Shown one piece after another: positions 9,919 to 19,727 of a DNA stretch of 64,000 nt; within the stretch, counting starts at the first letter, position 1, and every line of letters starts with the position of its first letter. The DNA is taken from positions 124,001 through 188,000 of the forward strand of contig JAHREI010000002.1 of NCBI GenBank assembly GCA_021733665.1, written 5' to 3'. A model generated the notes under the pieces. The model saw only the letters and a program-made list of their open reading frames with translations. It had not been told where the DNA came from and ran no database searches. The stretch comes from Bacillus subtilis (GTDB taxonomy: Bacteria; Pseudomonadota; Alphaproteobacteria; Rhizobiales; Rhizobiaceae). A program made the position numbers and the translations under genes.

Positions 9919-10458
9919 TTACATCGCTTTATCGAATTTATATCGGGCTTGCATCAAGCCACTTGGGAAAGCCTGACTGTTTGTCAGTTTCCACCGGCTC
10001 ATGGACATGTCACCTTCAAACAGGCGCACACCTTTGCCGATTGTGGCCGGTACCCAGCTTAAAGTCAGTTCATCAACCAGTTGCTGTTGCAAACCTTGAC
10101 GCACAACATTGCCGCCGTCGAGATAAACGTGCTTGAGGCCACGTGTTGCCAGTTGCGGTAGCAGATCGCTGAGAGTGCCATTAAAGCTGGTTTCACCATA
10201 GAGCGGCGTCAGCGGGCGGCTGGTCAGCACAACAACCTGTTTACCCTCATAAGGCCAGAAGCCGAAGGTGAGCACTGTGTCATAGGTATTGCGCCCCATA
10301 ACCAGCACATCAACATCAGCCATCAGCGCATTATAGCCGGTATCTTCCGGCGGATAGGTCTCGACAATCGACAGCCATGACAGATCATTGTCAGGACCGG
10401 CAATATAACCATCAAGACTGATACCCAGAAAGACACTGACTTTGATCTTGTCACTCAT
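9919..10458 (-). CDS. Dihydrofolate reductase-family protein (RibD C-terminal-like)
   Basis: A 179-residue protein with the DHFR/RibD-C reductase fold: VFLGISLDGYIAGPDNDLSW at the start, then LVMGRNTYDTVLTFGFWPY and VYLDGGNVVRQGLQQQLVDE. Many such stand-alone proteins are NADPH-dependent reductases of unknown substrate; the fold alone does not show that it reduces folate. I prefer ATG 10458, since the longer TTG 10464 start overlaps the rnd stop. It is directly downstream of rnd on the same strand with essentially no gap, so it is probably co-transcribed. Confidence 0.87.
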   Translation of the reverse strand: MSDKIKVSVFLGISLDGYIAGPDNDLSWLSIVETYPPEDTGYNALMADVDVLVMGRNTYDTVLTFGFWPYEGKQVVVLTSRPLTPLYGETSFNGTLSDLLPQLATRGLKHVYLDGGNVVRQGLQQQLVDELTLSWVPATIGKGVRLFEGDMSMSRWKLTNSQAFPSGLMQARYKFDKAM

Positions 10459-10460
10459 GT

Positions 10461-11615
10461 TCAATCCAGCGGTACAGCTTTGATCTTACGGTTTTCAAAC
10501 TTGATGCCGATTTTGCCTTCGATCATCTGCAGTGCTTTTTCACCGAATAATTCACGGCGCCAGCCTTTGAGAGCCGGTACATCTGCTGCATTGCCCTTAG
10601 CCGCAATCTGATCAATATCATCAGAGGAGGCGACGACTTTCGGTGCTACACCATGATCCTCAGTGATAATCTTGAGCAGAAGCTTGAGTACGTCAGAAGC
10701 TGCTCCGGTGCCTTCCGGTGCATTATGCTGCTTTGGCAGACGTGGCAGGTCTTCTTTAGGAATGCTCAGCGCTTCATTGATTGCTTCAACCAAACCTTGC
10801 GCATGGGAGGAACGCTCCCAGCCTTTCGGTACAGTACGCAGGCGCGACAAAGCCTCGGCATCGCGCGGCTGTTGCTGGGCGATTTCCTGAACCGTATCGT
10901 CTTTGATTACACGACCGCGCGGCACATTACGCTCGCGCGCAGCACGCTCGCGCCATGCTGCAACTTTCTGCATAACAGCAAGTTCAACAGGTTTACGCAG
11001 GCGGATTTTCAGACGCTTCCATGCATCATCCGGATGCATGTCATAGGTCTCACGCGCCGTGAGGATGCGGATTTCTTCGCTTACCCAGTCGTTGCGACCC
11101 TCGCTGGTCAGCCTGTCTTGCAGGTAAAGATAGACATCGCGCAGATGTGTGACATCGGCCAGTGCATAATCCAGCTGCTTGTCACTCAACGGGCGACGGC
11201 GCCAATCGGTAAAGCGGGACGACTTGTCCAGATTAACGCCGGTAATACGTGCAACCAGCTGATCATAGGAGATCGCATCGCCAAAGCCGCAAACCATCGC
11301 TGCAACCTGCGTGTCAAACACCGGTTCAGGGATCAGATTTCCGAGATGGAAAACGATTTCTATATCCTGACGGGCGGCGTGGAAAACTTTGACAACAGAT
11401 TTATCCGCCATAAGAGCGAAGAAAGAGCTGAGATCAATGTCCGGTGCCAGTGCGTCCACCAATGCAGTTGTGTCCGGCGATGCCATCTGGATCAGGCAAA
11501 GCTCCGGCCAGAACGTGGTTTCGCGAATGAATTCGGTATCCACAGTGACAAAATCAGATTTTGAAAGCTGTGAAACGGCCTTTTCAAGACCCTGTGTTGT
11601 CGTAATCAGTTCCAT
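10461..11615 (-). CDS. rnd: Ribonuclease D
   Basis: A 3'-5' exoribonuclease that trims tRNA precursors. The 384-residue protein has the DEDD exonuclease domain: VTVDTEFIRETTFWP near residue 20 gives Asp and Glu, HAARQDIEIVF the third carboxylate and LDYALADVTHLRDVY the last Asp with the DEDDy tyrosine. An HRDC domain follows in the middle, with further helical sequence at the C-terminus. ATG 11615 (MELITTTQGL) is preferred over an in-frame TTG 18 bases upstream. It is transcribed away from aspS and leads into the DHFR-like gene. Confidence 0.94.
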   Translation of the reverse strand: MELITTTQGLEKAVSQLSKSDFVTVDTEFIRETTFWPELCLIQMASPDTTALVDALAPDIDLSSFFALMADKSVVKVFHAARQDIEIVFHLGNLIPEPVFDTQVAAMVCGFGDAISYDQLVARITGVNLDKSSRFTDWRRRPLSDKQLDYALADVTHLRDVYLYLQDRLTSEGRNDWVSEEIRILTARETYDMHPDDAWKRLKIRLRKPVELAVMQKVAAWRERAARERNVPRGRVIKDDTVQEIAQQQPRDAEALSRLRTVPKGWERSSHAQGLVEAINEALSIPKEDLPRLPKQHNAPEGTGAASDVLKLLLKIITEDHGVAPKVVASSDDIDQIAAKGNAADVPALKGWRRELFGEKALQMIEGKIGIKFENRKIKAVPLD

Positions 11616-11885
11616 GATCTTTTCTATAACCAATCGAAAAAGCTTTGTCGCGAAAAACTAAGTTTAAAAATTACATATCTTGTGACTTTACTACAATTCT
11701 GTAGGCGCTGCTGTCTGTTGCTCACGGGCAAGAGCAGTTATAGAACATTCAGAATGAATCAATTTGGCTGCAGAATGGTCTGACACTTGACTTTTTGCGG
11801 CCAAAATGCGCTTGTCCGACAACATAAAAATCAGATTTTGATCTTTGATTTTACGTTTATTACCACTCTTCTGAAGGCAGAAAAC

Positions 11886-13673
11886 ATGCATCGTTACCGC
11901 AGCCATACCTGCGAAGCCCTCCGCAAGTCGGATGTCGGCCAGACAGTTCGTCTATCCGGCTGGGTTCATCGTGTCCGCGATCACGGCGGTATTCTCTTTA
12001 TCGACATTCGCGACCATTATGGTCTGACCCAGATCGTTGCTGATCCGGAAAGCCCGGCATTCAAAATCGCTGAAACCGTTCGTGGTGAATGGGTTATCCG
12101 CGTGGACGGTGAAGTGACCGCCCGTGCGGGTGAAGCTGTGAATCCGAATTTACCAACCGGCGAAATCGAAGTGGTTGCCAAAGAGATCGAAGTTCTGGCC
12201 GCTGCTAAAGAATTGCCTCTGCCGGTGTTCGGTGAGCCGGACTATCCGGAAGATATCCGCCTGAAATACCGCTTCCTCGATCTGCGCCGTGATACGCTGC
12301 ATAAGAACATTATGAAGCGCACCAAGATCATTGCAGCGATGCGTCGTCATATGAATGAAATCGGCTTCAATGAATTCACAACGCCGATCCTGACTGCGTC
12401 TTCGCCTGAAGGTGCGCGCGACTTCCTCGTGCCGAGCCGTATTCACGAAGGTCAGTTCTATGCGCTGCCGCAGGCGCCGCAGCAGTACAAGCAGCTGCTG
12501 ATGGTTGCCGGTTTTGACCGTTACTTCCAGATCGCACCTTGCTTCCGCGATGAAGATCCGCGTGCAGATCGTCTGCCAGGCGAGTTCTACCAGCTCGATC
12601 TGGAAATGAGCTTTGTCACTCAGGAAGAAGTCTGGGAGACAATGGAACCGGTTATGCGTGATATTTTCACTGAATTTGCCGAAGGCAAGCCAGTGACGCA
12701 GAAGTTCCGTCGTATTGCTTATGATGATGCGATCCGCACCTATGGTTCGGATAAGCCTGATCTGCGTAACCCGATTGAAATGCAGGGCGTGACCGAGCAT
12801 TTCGCCGGTTCAGGGTTCAAAGTGTTCGCAAACATGATTGCGAATGATCCTAAGGTTGAAGTCTGGGCAATTCCGGCCAAAACCGGTGGCTCACGCGCAT
12901 TTTGTGACCGCATGAACTCATGGGCACAGGGCGAAGGTCAGCCGGGTCTTGGTTATATCTTCTGGCGTAAAGAAGGCGATAAGCTGGAAGGCGCTGGCCC
13001 GATTGCTAAGAATATCGGTGAAGAGCGTGTTGAAGCAATCCGCACCCAGCTGGGTCTGGAAGATGGCGATGCCTGCTTCTTCGTTGCCGGTCTGCCGTCG
13101 AAGTTCTACAAATTTGCCGGTGATGCGCGTAACCGCGCCGGTGAAGAACTGAACCTCACAGACCGTGATCGTTTTGAACTGGCCTGGATCATCGACTTCC
13201 CGTTCTATGAGTGGGATGAAGATAACAAGAAACTCGACTTCGCCCATAACCCGTTCTCCATGCCGCAGGGTGGTCTGGAAGCGCTGGAAACGCAGGATCC
13301 GCTGTCGCTCAAAGCCTACCAGTATGATCTGGTCTGTAATGGTTTTGAAATCGCATCCGGTTCGATCCGTAACCAGTTGCCGGAAGTTATGGTCAAAGCC
13401 TTTGAAAAGGTTGGTCTGAGCCAGCAGGATGTGGAAGATCGCTTTGGTGGTCTCTACCGTGCGTTCCAGTATGGCGCACCTCCGCATGGTGGTATGGCTG
13501 CCGGTATTGACCGTGTGGTTATGTTGCTGGTTGGTGCTAAGAACCTGCGCGATATTTCGCTGTTCCCGATGAACCAGCAGGCTGTTGATCTGCTGATGGG
13601 CGCACCGGCAGAAGTTATGCCAGCTCAGCTGCGTGATCTGCACATCCGTGTGAACCCGATCAAAAAAGACTAA
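11886..13673 (+). CDS. aspS: Aspartyl-tRNA synthetase
   Basis: Charges tRNA-Asp, and in many alphaproteobacteria also tRNA-Asn, with aspartate. The 595-residue length is normal for the bacterial type. An N-terminal OB-fold ([20 protein letters not shown]) is followed by the class II catalytic domain with [10 protein letters not shown] (motif 2) and [13 protein letters not shown] (motif 3), with the bacterial GAD insertion between them. ATG 11886 (MHRYRSHTC) is the family start; the frame is open 99 bases further upstream without homology. Whether it is discriminating or not was not determined. A terminator follows 21 bp after the stop. Confidence 0.97.
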   Translation: MHRYRSHTCEALRKSDVGQTVRLSGWVHRVRDHGGILFIDIRDHYGLTQIVADPESPAFKIAETVRGEWVIRVDGEVTARAGEAVNPNLPTGEIEVVAKEIEVLAAAKELPLPVFGEPDYPEDIRLKYRFLDLRRDTLHKNIMKRTKIIAAMRRHMNEIGFNEFTTPILTASSPEGARDFLVPSRIHEGQFYALPQAPQQYKQLLMVAGFDRYFQIAPCFRDEDPRADRLPGEFYQLDLEMSFVTQEEVWETMEPVMRDIFTEFAEGKPVTQKFRRIAYDDAIRTYGSDKPDLRNPIEMQGVTEHFAGSGFKVFANMIANDPKVEVWAIPAKTGGSRAFCDRMNSWAQGEGQPGLGYIFWRKEGDKLEGAGPIAKNIGEERVEAIRTQLGLEDGDACFFVAGLPSKFYKFAGDARNRAGEELNLTDRDRFELAWIIDFPFYEWDEDNKKLDFAHNPFSMPQGGLEALETQDPLSLKAYQYDLVCNGFEIASGSIRNQLPEVMVKAFEKVGLSQQDVEDRFGGLYRAFQYGAPPHGGMAAGIDRVVMLLVGAKNLRDISLFPMNQQAVDLLMGAPAEVMPAQLRDLHIRVNPIKKD

Positions 13674-13694
13674 TCCTTTAAGGTTAGATGTTTT

Positions 13695-13727
13695 AAAACG
13701 CCGCGTCTCATCAGATGCGGCGTTTTT
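13695..13727 (+). terminator. Terminator of aspS
   Basis: A GC-rich hairpin centred at about 13710, in which CGCCGCGTCT pairs with AGATGCGGCG around a four-base loop. It is followed by a T tract. Confidence 0.92.
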
Positions 13728-13754
13728 TATTGCCTGTAGATTGGACAATAAAAA

Positions 13755-13775
13755 AACCCGGCTCAAAGCCGGGTT
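13755..13775 (-). terminator. Terminator of the 409-aa secreted-protein gene
   Basis: The stem AACCCGGCT pairs with AGCCGGGTT around a CAA loop. On the minus strand it is followed by a long T run (the A tract at 13748-13756). It lies 23 bp beyond the stop at 13798. Confidence 0.9.
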
Positions 13776-13797
13776 CTTTGTTTCAGATCAGATGATC

Positions 13798-15027
13798 TTA
13801 CTGGTTTGCTGTCAGCTTAACAGCCAGCAGATCAATGATTTTCTTAGGGTCTGCTGTTGCAGTTGCTGCAATCAGAGCAAAGGATACAGGTGCATCCGGC
13901 TTCGCAGCGATTGTCAGGGACTTTGGATCATCCAGATAGGTGTTGAGAGCAGTGGTTGCCTGAATTGCGAAATCTGCATGGCCGAGATAGCCAACCATCA
14001 GAGGTGCAATACCTTTGATCTGGTTGACCATGTCTTCGCTGCTGATACCCTGCTGCTTGCCGTAGTATTCAAGCAGTTTAGGGGTCAGGGATGCATCGTC
14101 ATAACGGAAGGAGATGCCGCCGATTGACAGCTGCTGCATCAGGCCAAGCATAGCCATTGTTGCTGCATCGTTGTTTTCACCGCTGTCAGCAAGCTTCTTA
14201 TTGGCTTCCTGAATGGCTTTGATGAACTTTGTATCGTAGCCGCCCAGTTTGAGTGTGGTGTCAAACTTGCCGAGATCAGCAACGTCAAATTCCATCTTGT
14301 CCATGACGAGGTCACCTTTTTCAGGTTCCCATGAACCGGTGGAGGTGATCGCCATTTTCAGCTGTTTGTAGCCGAGGTCGAGCATCGGATTTGGCGTGGT
14401 TTCGCCTGCTTCGGCTTCTGACTTCTTGCGGATTTCTTCCATTTTCTCAATGTCGAGATCAATGGATTTAACACCGAATTCGTAAGTCATCGGTGTGCCT
14501 TTTGTATAGGCAGACGATTTGGCAGAAATGTCTTTGATGTTAGCCATTTCCTGACCGTCTTCAGCAACAACCAGACTGTCAACTTTGAAAGTCTGATAGG
14601 CCATCATCTTGGCAATGACATCTTCTTCATTGTCAGCGGCCAGATAGATTTTGCCGATTTCGATGCCTTTTACATCGATTTTGGTCTTGTCTTCAGTCTT
14701 TGAGAAATCCTGGAAAGTTGCTGTTTCGGCGGTATAAGCGCCTTTGCCGTCTTCAGCGACATCTTTCAGTACGATATCGCCAACAGGAAGTTCACCGATT
14801 TCGGAATTCGGAACGGTTACTTTGGTGTCGCGCAGGGTTACGGTTGTACCGTCTGTTTCGACTTTACCAAATGCAATCTTGGTGCCCTGTTCCTCAAAAC
14901 GAGCCTGCAGACGCTTTGCAACATCATTTCCATCCAGCGCATAAGCTGAACCAGCAAAAATTACAGTGAGTGCTGTAGCAACGGAAAGAGTGCGTGCAGC
15001 TGTATAAAGCGGTTTCATAACCGGCAT
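13798..15027 (-). CDS. Conserved secreted protein of unknown function, 409 aa
   Basis: I do not recognise a characterised homologue. Residues 1-30 are a clear Sec signal peptide (TLSVATALTVIFAGSAYA, cleavage after AYA), so the protein should be periplasmic or on the outer membrane. The mature part alternates short beta-like strands (TVTLRDTKVTVP, KIDVKGIEIGKIYL, MEFDVADLGKFDTTLKLGG) with helical linkers. This resembles the repetitive strand pattern of AsmA-like or DUF2125-like lipid-transfer proteins, but that is only an impression. It has no cysteine and no membrane anchor. ATG 15027 has AAGGAG upstream. It is monocistronic with its own terminator and stands between aspS and parC. Confidence 0.8.
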   Translation of the reverse strand: MPVMKPLYTAARTLSVATALTVIFAGSAYALDGNDVAKRLQARFEEQGTKIAFGKVETDGTTVTLRDTKVTVPNSEIGELPVGDIVLKDVAEDGKGAYTAETATFQDFSKTEDKTKIDVKGIEIGKIYLAADNEEDVIAKMMAYQTFKVDSLVVAEDGQEMANIKDISAKSSAYTKGTPMTYEFGVKSIDLDIEKMEEIRKKSEAEAGETTPNPMLDLGYKQLKMAITSTGSWEPEKGDLVMDKMEFDVADLGKFDTTLKLGGYDTKFIKAIQEANKKLADSGENNDAATMAMLGLMQQLSIGGISFRYDDASLTPKLLEYYGKQQGISSEDMVNQIKGIAPLMVGYLGHADFAIQATTALNTYLDDPKSLTIAAKPDAPVSFALIAATATADPKKIIDLLAVKLTANQ

Positions 15028-15281
15028 AGGAAGGCTCCTTGGGATGTTTGCCTATATTTACATGCGAAATACTTGGATTGTCTATAACAGGACAATTTTG
15101 GCTTTTTCGTAACAGTGACTTTATTTCACTGCAAGTCACACTTCGGTATCAGAGAAAATCTGCCGTCATAATCGTTGTATTTTTGACAAAATAACGAGAA
15201 TAATGCGGAAAACCGGCCTAGTTGCTGTGTGTAAACGCATCCTGACTTGCCGCAGAATCAGCCGCTTGCTAACCATATACC

Positions 15282-17534
15282 ATGGGTAAAAATCTGATTC
15301 CGCCATCTGGCGGCGATGATCACGTCGAAACAGTTGATCTGAAATCGGCGCTTGAAGAGCGCTATCTGGCTTACGCGCTGTCCACGATCATGCATCGTGC
15401 GCTGCCGGATGTGCGCGACGGTCTGAAACCGGTTCACCGCCGGATTATGCATGCCATGCGTTTGTTGCGCCTCAATCCGGGCAGCTCCTATGCTAAGTGC
15501 GCACGTATTGTCGGTGATGTGATGGGTAAATTCCATCCGCACGGCGATGCGTCTATCTATGATGCTCTGGTACGTCTGGCACAGGATTTCGCAGTGCGCT
15601 ATCCGCTTGTCGACGGGCAGGGTAACTTCGGGAATATCGACGGCGATAATGCTGCTGCGATGCGTTATACGGAAGCCCGTATGACTGAAGTGGCATCATT
15701 GCTGCTCGAAGGTATTACGGAAAACGCGATCGATTTCCGCCCGACCTATAATGAAGAAGATCTGGAACCGGTGGTTCTGCCGGGTGCATTCCCGAATCTT
15801 CTGGCCAATGGTTCTTCCGGTATTGCCGTTGGTATGGCGACCAATATTCCGCCGCATAACGTGGCAGAACTTTGTGACGCCGCACTGCTGCTGATCCGCA
15901 ATCCGCAGGCATCGGTTGAGGAACTGGTACAGCTGGTGCCGGGGCCTGACCTGCCGACCGGCGGTATTCTTGTTGAGCCTAAAGAGAATATTCTTGAAGC
16001 CTATCGTACCGGTCGCGGCGCTTTCCGTGTCCGCGCCAAGTGGGAAAAAGAAGATCTCGGCCGTGGTACATGGGTGGTTGTGGTTACCGAAATTCCGTAT
16101 CAGGTGCAGAAATCGCGTTTGATTGAGAAGATCGCTGAACTGCTGCTGGCGAAAAAGCTGCCACTGCTCGACGATATTCGTGATGAGTCGGCGGAAGATA
16201 TCCGTATCGTACTGGAGCCGAAGAATCGCTCTGTCGATCCTGAGCTTCTGATGGAATCACTGTTCAAACTGACTGAGCTTGAGAACCGTGTTTCCCTGAA
16301 CATGAACGTGCTTTCCCACGGGAAGGTGCCGAATGTTTTGTCGTTGGGCGGTGTGCTGCAGGAATGGCTGGAACATCGTAAAGACGTTCTGCTGCGCCGC
16401 TCACAGTTCCGTCTGGAAGAGATCGAAAAGCGCCTTGAGATTCTGGGCGGCTATCTGATTGCTTATCTCAATCTGGATGAAGTTATTCGCATCATCCGTG
16501 AAGAGGATGAGCCGAAGCAGGAGCTGATGCGCACCTTCAGCCTGACGGATATGCAGGCTGAGTCGATTCTGAATATGCGTTTGCGCTCTTTGCGTAAGCT
16601 GGAAGAGTTTGAGATCCGCAAGGAATTTGACGGGCTGACCGCTGAAAAAGCGCAGCTTGAAGAATTGCTTGGTTCGGAAATCAAACAATGGAAGGCAATC
16701 AGCGGGGAAATCAAAAAGGTTCGTGAAACCTACGGCCCTGAAACGCCGCTGGGCAAACGCCGTACACAATTTGCCGAAGCACCAAGCCACGATCTGGAAG
16801 ATATTCATCAGGCGATGATCGAGCGTGAGCCGGTTACGATTGTGGTGTCGGAAAAAGGCTGGATGCGCGCCATGAAGGGGCATCTGCCGGACTTCTCCGC
16901 GCTGTCCTTTAAAGAAGGCGACAAGCTGAAACTGGCCTTCCATGCGGAAACGACAGACAAGATTGTTGTAACCACAACCGGCGGCAAGTTCTTCACCATT
17001 GGTGCTAATACTCTTCCGGGTGGCCGTGGTCATGGTGAGCCGATCCGTATCATGGTCGATATGGATAATGATCAGGATATTCTGAGTGCCTTTGTGTATG
17101 ATGCGTCAGCGAAACTGTTGCTGGCTTCTCATGAGGGCTATGGCTTCATGATCAATGAGAGCGAAGTGATCGCGAATACCCGTAAGGGCAAGCAGATCAT
17201 GAATGTGAAATTGCCGGATGAGATGAAAATCTGTCAGCGTGTTACTGGTGATACAGTGGCCGTTGTCGGTGAAAATCGCAAAATGCTGGTGTTCCCGCTT
17301 GCGGAACTGCCGGAATTGTCACGCGGTAAAGGCGTTCGTTTGCAGAAATATAAAGACGGCGGTATCTCTGATATCCGGACATTTATGATTGAGCAGGGGC
17401 TGACCTGGCAGGATTCTGCAGATCGTACATTCACACGTACAAAAGATGAATTGCAGGAATGGGCAGCAGCCCGTGCTTCTGCCGGACGCATGGTGCCGAA
17501 GGGTTTTCCGCGCACCGGTAAATTTACATCGTAA
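15282..17534 (+). CDS. parC: DNA topoisomerase IV subunit A
   Basis: The ATP-independent cleavage subunit of topoisomerase IV, which with ParE decatenates daughter chromosomes. The 750-residue length fits alphaproteobacterial ParC. The start of the breakage-reunion domain is [14 protein letters not shown], the quinolone-determining region is [13 protein letters not shown], and the DNA-linked tyrosine is Tyr129 in [13 protein letters not shown]. The C-terminal half has a reduced beta-pinwheel. The position matching Ser80 of the E. coli protein is Ala90 here (see findings). ATG 15282 has only a weak ribosome-binding site. A 16-bp perfect hairpin follows the stop. Confidence 0.96.
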   Translation: MGKNLIPPSGGDDHVETVDLKSALEERYLAYALSTIMHRALPDVRDGLKPVHRRIMHAMRLLRLNPGSSYAKCARIVGDVMGKFHPHGDASIYDALVRLAQDFAVRYPLVDGQGNFGNIDGDNAAAMRYTEARMTEVASLLLEGITENAIDFRPTYNEEDLEPVVLPGAFPNLLANGSSGIAVGMATNIPPHNVAELCDAALLLIRNPQASVEELVQLVPGPDLPTGGILVEPKENILEAYRTGRGAFRVRAKWEKEDLGRGTWVVVVTEIPYQVQKSRLIEKIAELLLAKKLPLLDDIRDESAEDIRIVLEPKNRSVDPELLMESLFKLTELENRVSLNMNVLSHGKVPNVLSLGGVLQEWLEHRKDVLLRRSQFRLEEIEKRLEILGGYLIAYLNLDEVIRIIREEDEPKQELMRTFSLTDMQAESILNMRLRSLRKLEEFEIRKEFDGLTAEKAQLEELLGSEIKQWKAISGEIKKVRETYGPETPLGKRRTQFAEAPSHDLEDIHQAMIEREPVTIVVSEKGWMRAMKGHLPDFSALSFKEGDKLKLAFHAETTDKIVVTTTGGKFFTIGANTLPGGRGHGEPIRIMVDMDNDQDILSAFVYDASAKLLLASHEGYGFMINESEVIANTRKGKQIMNVKLPDEMKICQRVTGDTVAVVGENRKMLVFPLAELPELSRGKGVRLQKYKDGGISDIRTFMIEQGLTWQDSADRTFTRTKDELQEWAAARASAGRMVPKGFPRTGKFTS

Positions 17535-17540
17535 TCGAAA

Positions 17541-17580
17541 AATCCGGGCGGGCTCTGGTAGGGAAGAGCCCGCCCGGATT
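17541..17580. terminator. Perfect 16-bp hairpin after parC
   Basis: Bases 17541-17556 are exactly complementary to 17565-17580, with an 8-base loop. The stem is very GC-rich, but no true T tract follows on the plus strand. It probably ends parC transcription or protects the 3' end, and it sits 32 bp ahead of the next gene. Confidence 0.82.
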
Positions 17581-17611
17581 GTATTTATAGAACGGGAAGA
17601 GTGGCTTAATC

Positions 17612-18040
17612 ATGCCGGTTGAATCAAAATATCAGGTCTTGCGTCAGGTTCCGGATGTCCAGACCTATTGTCATTTGCGTGCGGCGAGCGGGCTTAGTGC
17701 AAAGACCGTTGAATCCGCAGAGCGCGGTTTGAAGAATACGCTGTTTGGCGTGCAAATTTCGGATGGTGAAAAGATCGTCGGCATCGGGCGCGTTATTGGT
17801 GACGGCGGCACAACCTATCAGGTTTGCGATATTGCAGTTTTGCCTGAACATCAGGGGCAGGGGCTCGGCAAATTGATCATGACCGAGATTATGGCTTATC
17901 TGGATGAGAATGCACCGGAAAGCGCCTATGTCAGTCTGATCGCTGATGGTCCGGCAGAGCATCTTTATACCAAATACGGTTTTGCTCCGGTATCGCCTGC
18001 ATCTATCGGTATGGCGTTCAAGGTTGGCCGCAAGGCTTAG
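17612..18040 (+). CDS. GNAT-family N-acetyltransferase
   Basis: A 142-residue GNAT protein. DIAVLPEHQGQGLGKLIMTEIMAYL at about residues 73-97 is a textbook motif A, and the C-terminal HLYTKYGFAPVSPASIGM completes the fold. It resembles the widespread small YjcF/PA4026-like GNATs, which have no firmly known substrate. ATG 17612 has GGAAGAG upstream. It lies between the parC hairpin and a bidirectional terminator, so it is probably a single-gene unit. Confidence 0.9.
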   Translation: MPVESKYQVLRQVPDVQTYCHLRAASGLSAKTVESAERGLKNTLFGVQISDGEKIVGIGRVIGDGGTTYQVCDIAVLPEHQGQGLGKLIMTEIMAYLDENAPESAYVSLIADGPAEHLYTKYGFAPVSPASIGMAFKVGRKA

Positions 18041-18101
18041 AATGAATCTTATTGTGAGATTTATTATGTAGCACCTTGAAATTAATGGCGAATATGAAAA
18101 G

Positions 18102-18130
18102 ACCCGCATAGGAATATGCGGGTGTTTTTT
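18102..18130. terminator. Bidirectional terminator between GNAT and bpt
   Basis: The stem ACCCGCATA (18102-18110) pairs with TATGCGGGT (18115-18123) around a GGAA tetraloop, then a T-rich run follows on the plus strand. It is placed between convergent genes. An A-rich left flank also gives some T run on the minus strand. Confidence 0.9.
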
Positions 18131-18132
18131 GT

Positions 18133-18888
18133 TTAATCAGCAATATCTGTCAGTTGCCAGCCATTGGCGGTCAGATGTTCTTGCGGTTTATAACGGGTTT
18201 TATAATGCATTTTTGCAGAGCCGTTGACCCAATAACCGAGATAGACATGCGGCAGGCCAAGCGCATTACAGCGCATAATATGGTCGAGTATAATATAGGT
18301 TCCGATCGAGCGGTCAGCCATTTCCGGATTGAAAAACGAATAGACCATGGATACGCCGTCACCCATAACATCGGTGAGTGCGGCAGCAATCAGCGGGCCT
18401 TCGCCCTTGCCGGTAATCATCGTATCAGCGCCACGCATACGGTATTCAATGATCTGCGTATTGACGTGGCTGTCCTCAACCATCATCGCATAGTCCAGTA
18501 CGGACATTTCTGACATGCCGCCATTATGATGCCGGCTGTTGAGATAATCATGGAACAGCGCATATTGCTCGGAGCTGGGCTCCGCTTTATTGGCGAAGCC
18601 GATCAGATCCTGATTACGTTTCCAGATACGGCGCATAGAACGCGTCATCTTGAATTCACCAGCCAGAATACGCACAGACACACAGGCGTTACAATTTTCA
18701 CAAGCAGGGCGGTAAGCAATATTCTGGGAACGTCGGAAACCGGCCTGCGTCAGCAAATCATTCAGTTCCGGTGCGCGATTGCCAACCAGATGCGTGAAAA
18801 CTTTGCGCTCGGCACGATTATCCAGATAAGGACATTCAGTCGGCGCGGTGAGATAAAATTGCTGTGGTTGCGGCTGATGCTGTGTCAT
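18133..18888 (-). CDS. bpt: Aspartate/glutamate leucyltransferase (Bpt, N-end rule)
   Basis: Transfers leucine from leucyl-tRNA to proteins with N-terminal Asp or Glu, marking them for ClpS/ClpAP degradation. The 251-residue protein has the N-terminal cysteine cluster of the arginyl/leucyl-transferase family ([11 protein letters not shown], then [16 protein letters not shown]) and the C-terminal GNAT-like domain with [24 protein letters not shown] 18888 ([11 protein letters not shown]) is preferred over a TTG 21 bases upstream. The sequence fits the Bpt rather than the eukaryotic Ate1 length class. Confidence 0.93.
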   Translation of the reverse strand: MTQHQPQPQQFYLTAPTECPYLDNRAERKVFTHLVGNRAPELNDLLTQAGFRRSQNIAYRPACENCNACVSVRILAGEFKMTRSMRRIWKRNQDLIGFANKAEPSSEQYALFHDYLNSRHHNGGMSEMSVLDYAMMVEDSHVNTQIIEYRMRGADTMITGKGEGPLIAAALTDVMGDGVSMVYSFFNPEMADRSIGTYIILDHIMRCNALGLPHVYLGYWVNGSAKMHYKTRYKPQEHLTANGWQLTDIAD

Positions 18889-19060
18889 GTTTCGCCTGTC
18901 AAAACGCAATAAAGACGAATTATAAAACTCATGTCTGTAATTGTGCAGTTAAAGGCCTGCAGAATGGTTAATCATAATAGAATTGAGCAGGATGTAAAAT
19001 CCCGCTTTCGTGAATGCATATCCATAACGCATGAGCGACGATAATTAAGCTGATAATGCA

Positions 19061-19086
19061 AACAGCGCAGAAAACTCTGCGCTGTT
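19061..19086 (-). terminator. Hairpin after the RDD gene
   Basis: AACAGCGCAG pairs perfectly with CTGCGCTGTT around the loop AAAACT, 21 bp past the stop of the RDD gene on the minus strand. The T run on that strand is poor, so termination efficiency is uncertain. Confidence 0.65.
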
Positions 19087-19106
19087 AAAATCTCGAAATG
19101 TTGTTG

Positions 19107-19577
19107 TTACGGATTGGTACGCACAATCACCGCGCCGAGCAGCATATCATGCACTGCGCGTTTGTAGTCCAGAAACAGCGTTGCCAGCAGGATCAACGGT
19201 GTCAGCAGCACATTGGCCGCCCAGAACAGCACTGAGTGCACAACGGCGAATACGCCGTCAATCGGTTTGCCGTCCATACGCTCAATCCGGATACCCATCA
19301 TGCGCATACCGGTTGTGGCCTTATTCGGACCGCCGACAGTAAAATAGACATAAGGCAATGCCACGAGCGGCAGCAAAATACCGTAGAGCATCCAGCCGAG
19401 ACCCAGTGTCAGAATGCCAAGAAAGGCAATCACAATGGCGACCGGAATACACAGCAGCAGCACAATGAAATAGTCGATCAGAAAGGCGAATACACGCCTT
19501 GAGCGCACACCTTCATAAAGGCGGCGGTCTTCAAAACGCGGCAGAACAATATCATGGTTGATTGTTCGGTCATTCAT
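19107..19577 (-). CDS. RDD-family inner-membrane protein
   Basis: A 156-residue RDD-domain protein. RSRRVFAFLIDYFIVLLL near residue 24 has the Arg-Asp pair that names the family, and three or more hydrophobic segments follow (VAIVIAFLGILTLGLGWML, LPLVALPYVYF, VLFWAANVLLTPLILLATLF) with the closing YKRAVHDMLLGAVIV. RDD proteins are membrane proteins with roles suggested in ion or solute transport; none is proven here. ATG 19577 (MNDRTIN) follows AAGGAG at a slightly long distance; the frame extends to 19631 without support. It lies between hemB and bpt on the same strand. Confidence 0.88.
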   Translation of the reverse strand: MNDRTINHDIVLPRFEDRRLYEGVRSRRVFAFLIDYFIVLLLCIPVAIVIAFLGILTLGLGWMLYGILLPLVALPYVYFTVGGPNKATTGMRMMGIRIERMDGKPIDGVFAVVHSVLFWAANVLLTPLILLATLFLDYKRAVHDMLLGAVIVRTNP

Positions 19578-19673
19578 CGGCTTATGGTTGCTCCTTATAC
19601 TCTCTTGTAAGTTGAGAGATAGGAAGCACACAGCCGGATTTCAAGGTTTATGTTTTGATGAGCTAAAATACAA

Positions 19674-19707
19674 AAGAGCACATTCTGCCTGAACAAAATG
19701 TGCTCTT
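19674..19707 (-). terminator. Terminator of hemB
   Basis: AAGAGCACATT (19674-19684) pairs with AATGTGCTCTT (19697-19707) around a 12-base loop, with a T-rich run following on the minus strand. It lies 21 bp beyond the hemB stop. Confidence 0.87.
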
Positions 19708-19727
19708 CATAGGCATTATAAGCCGGA

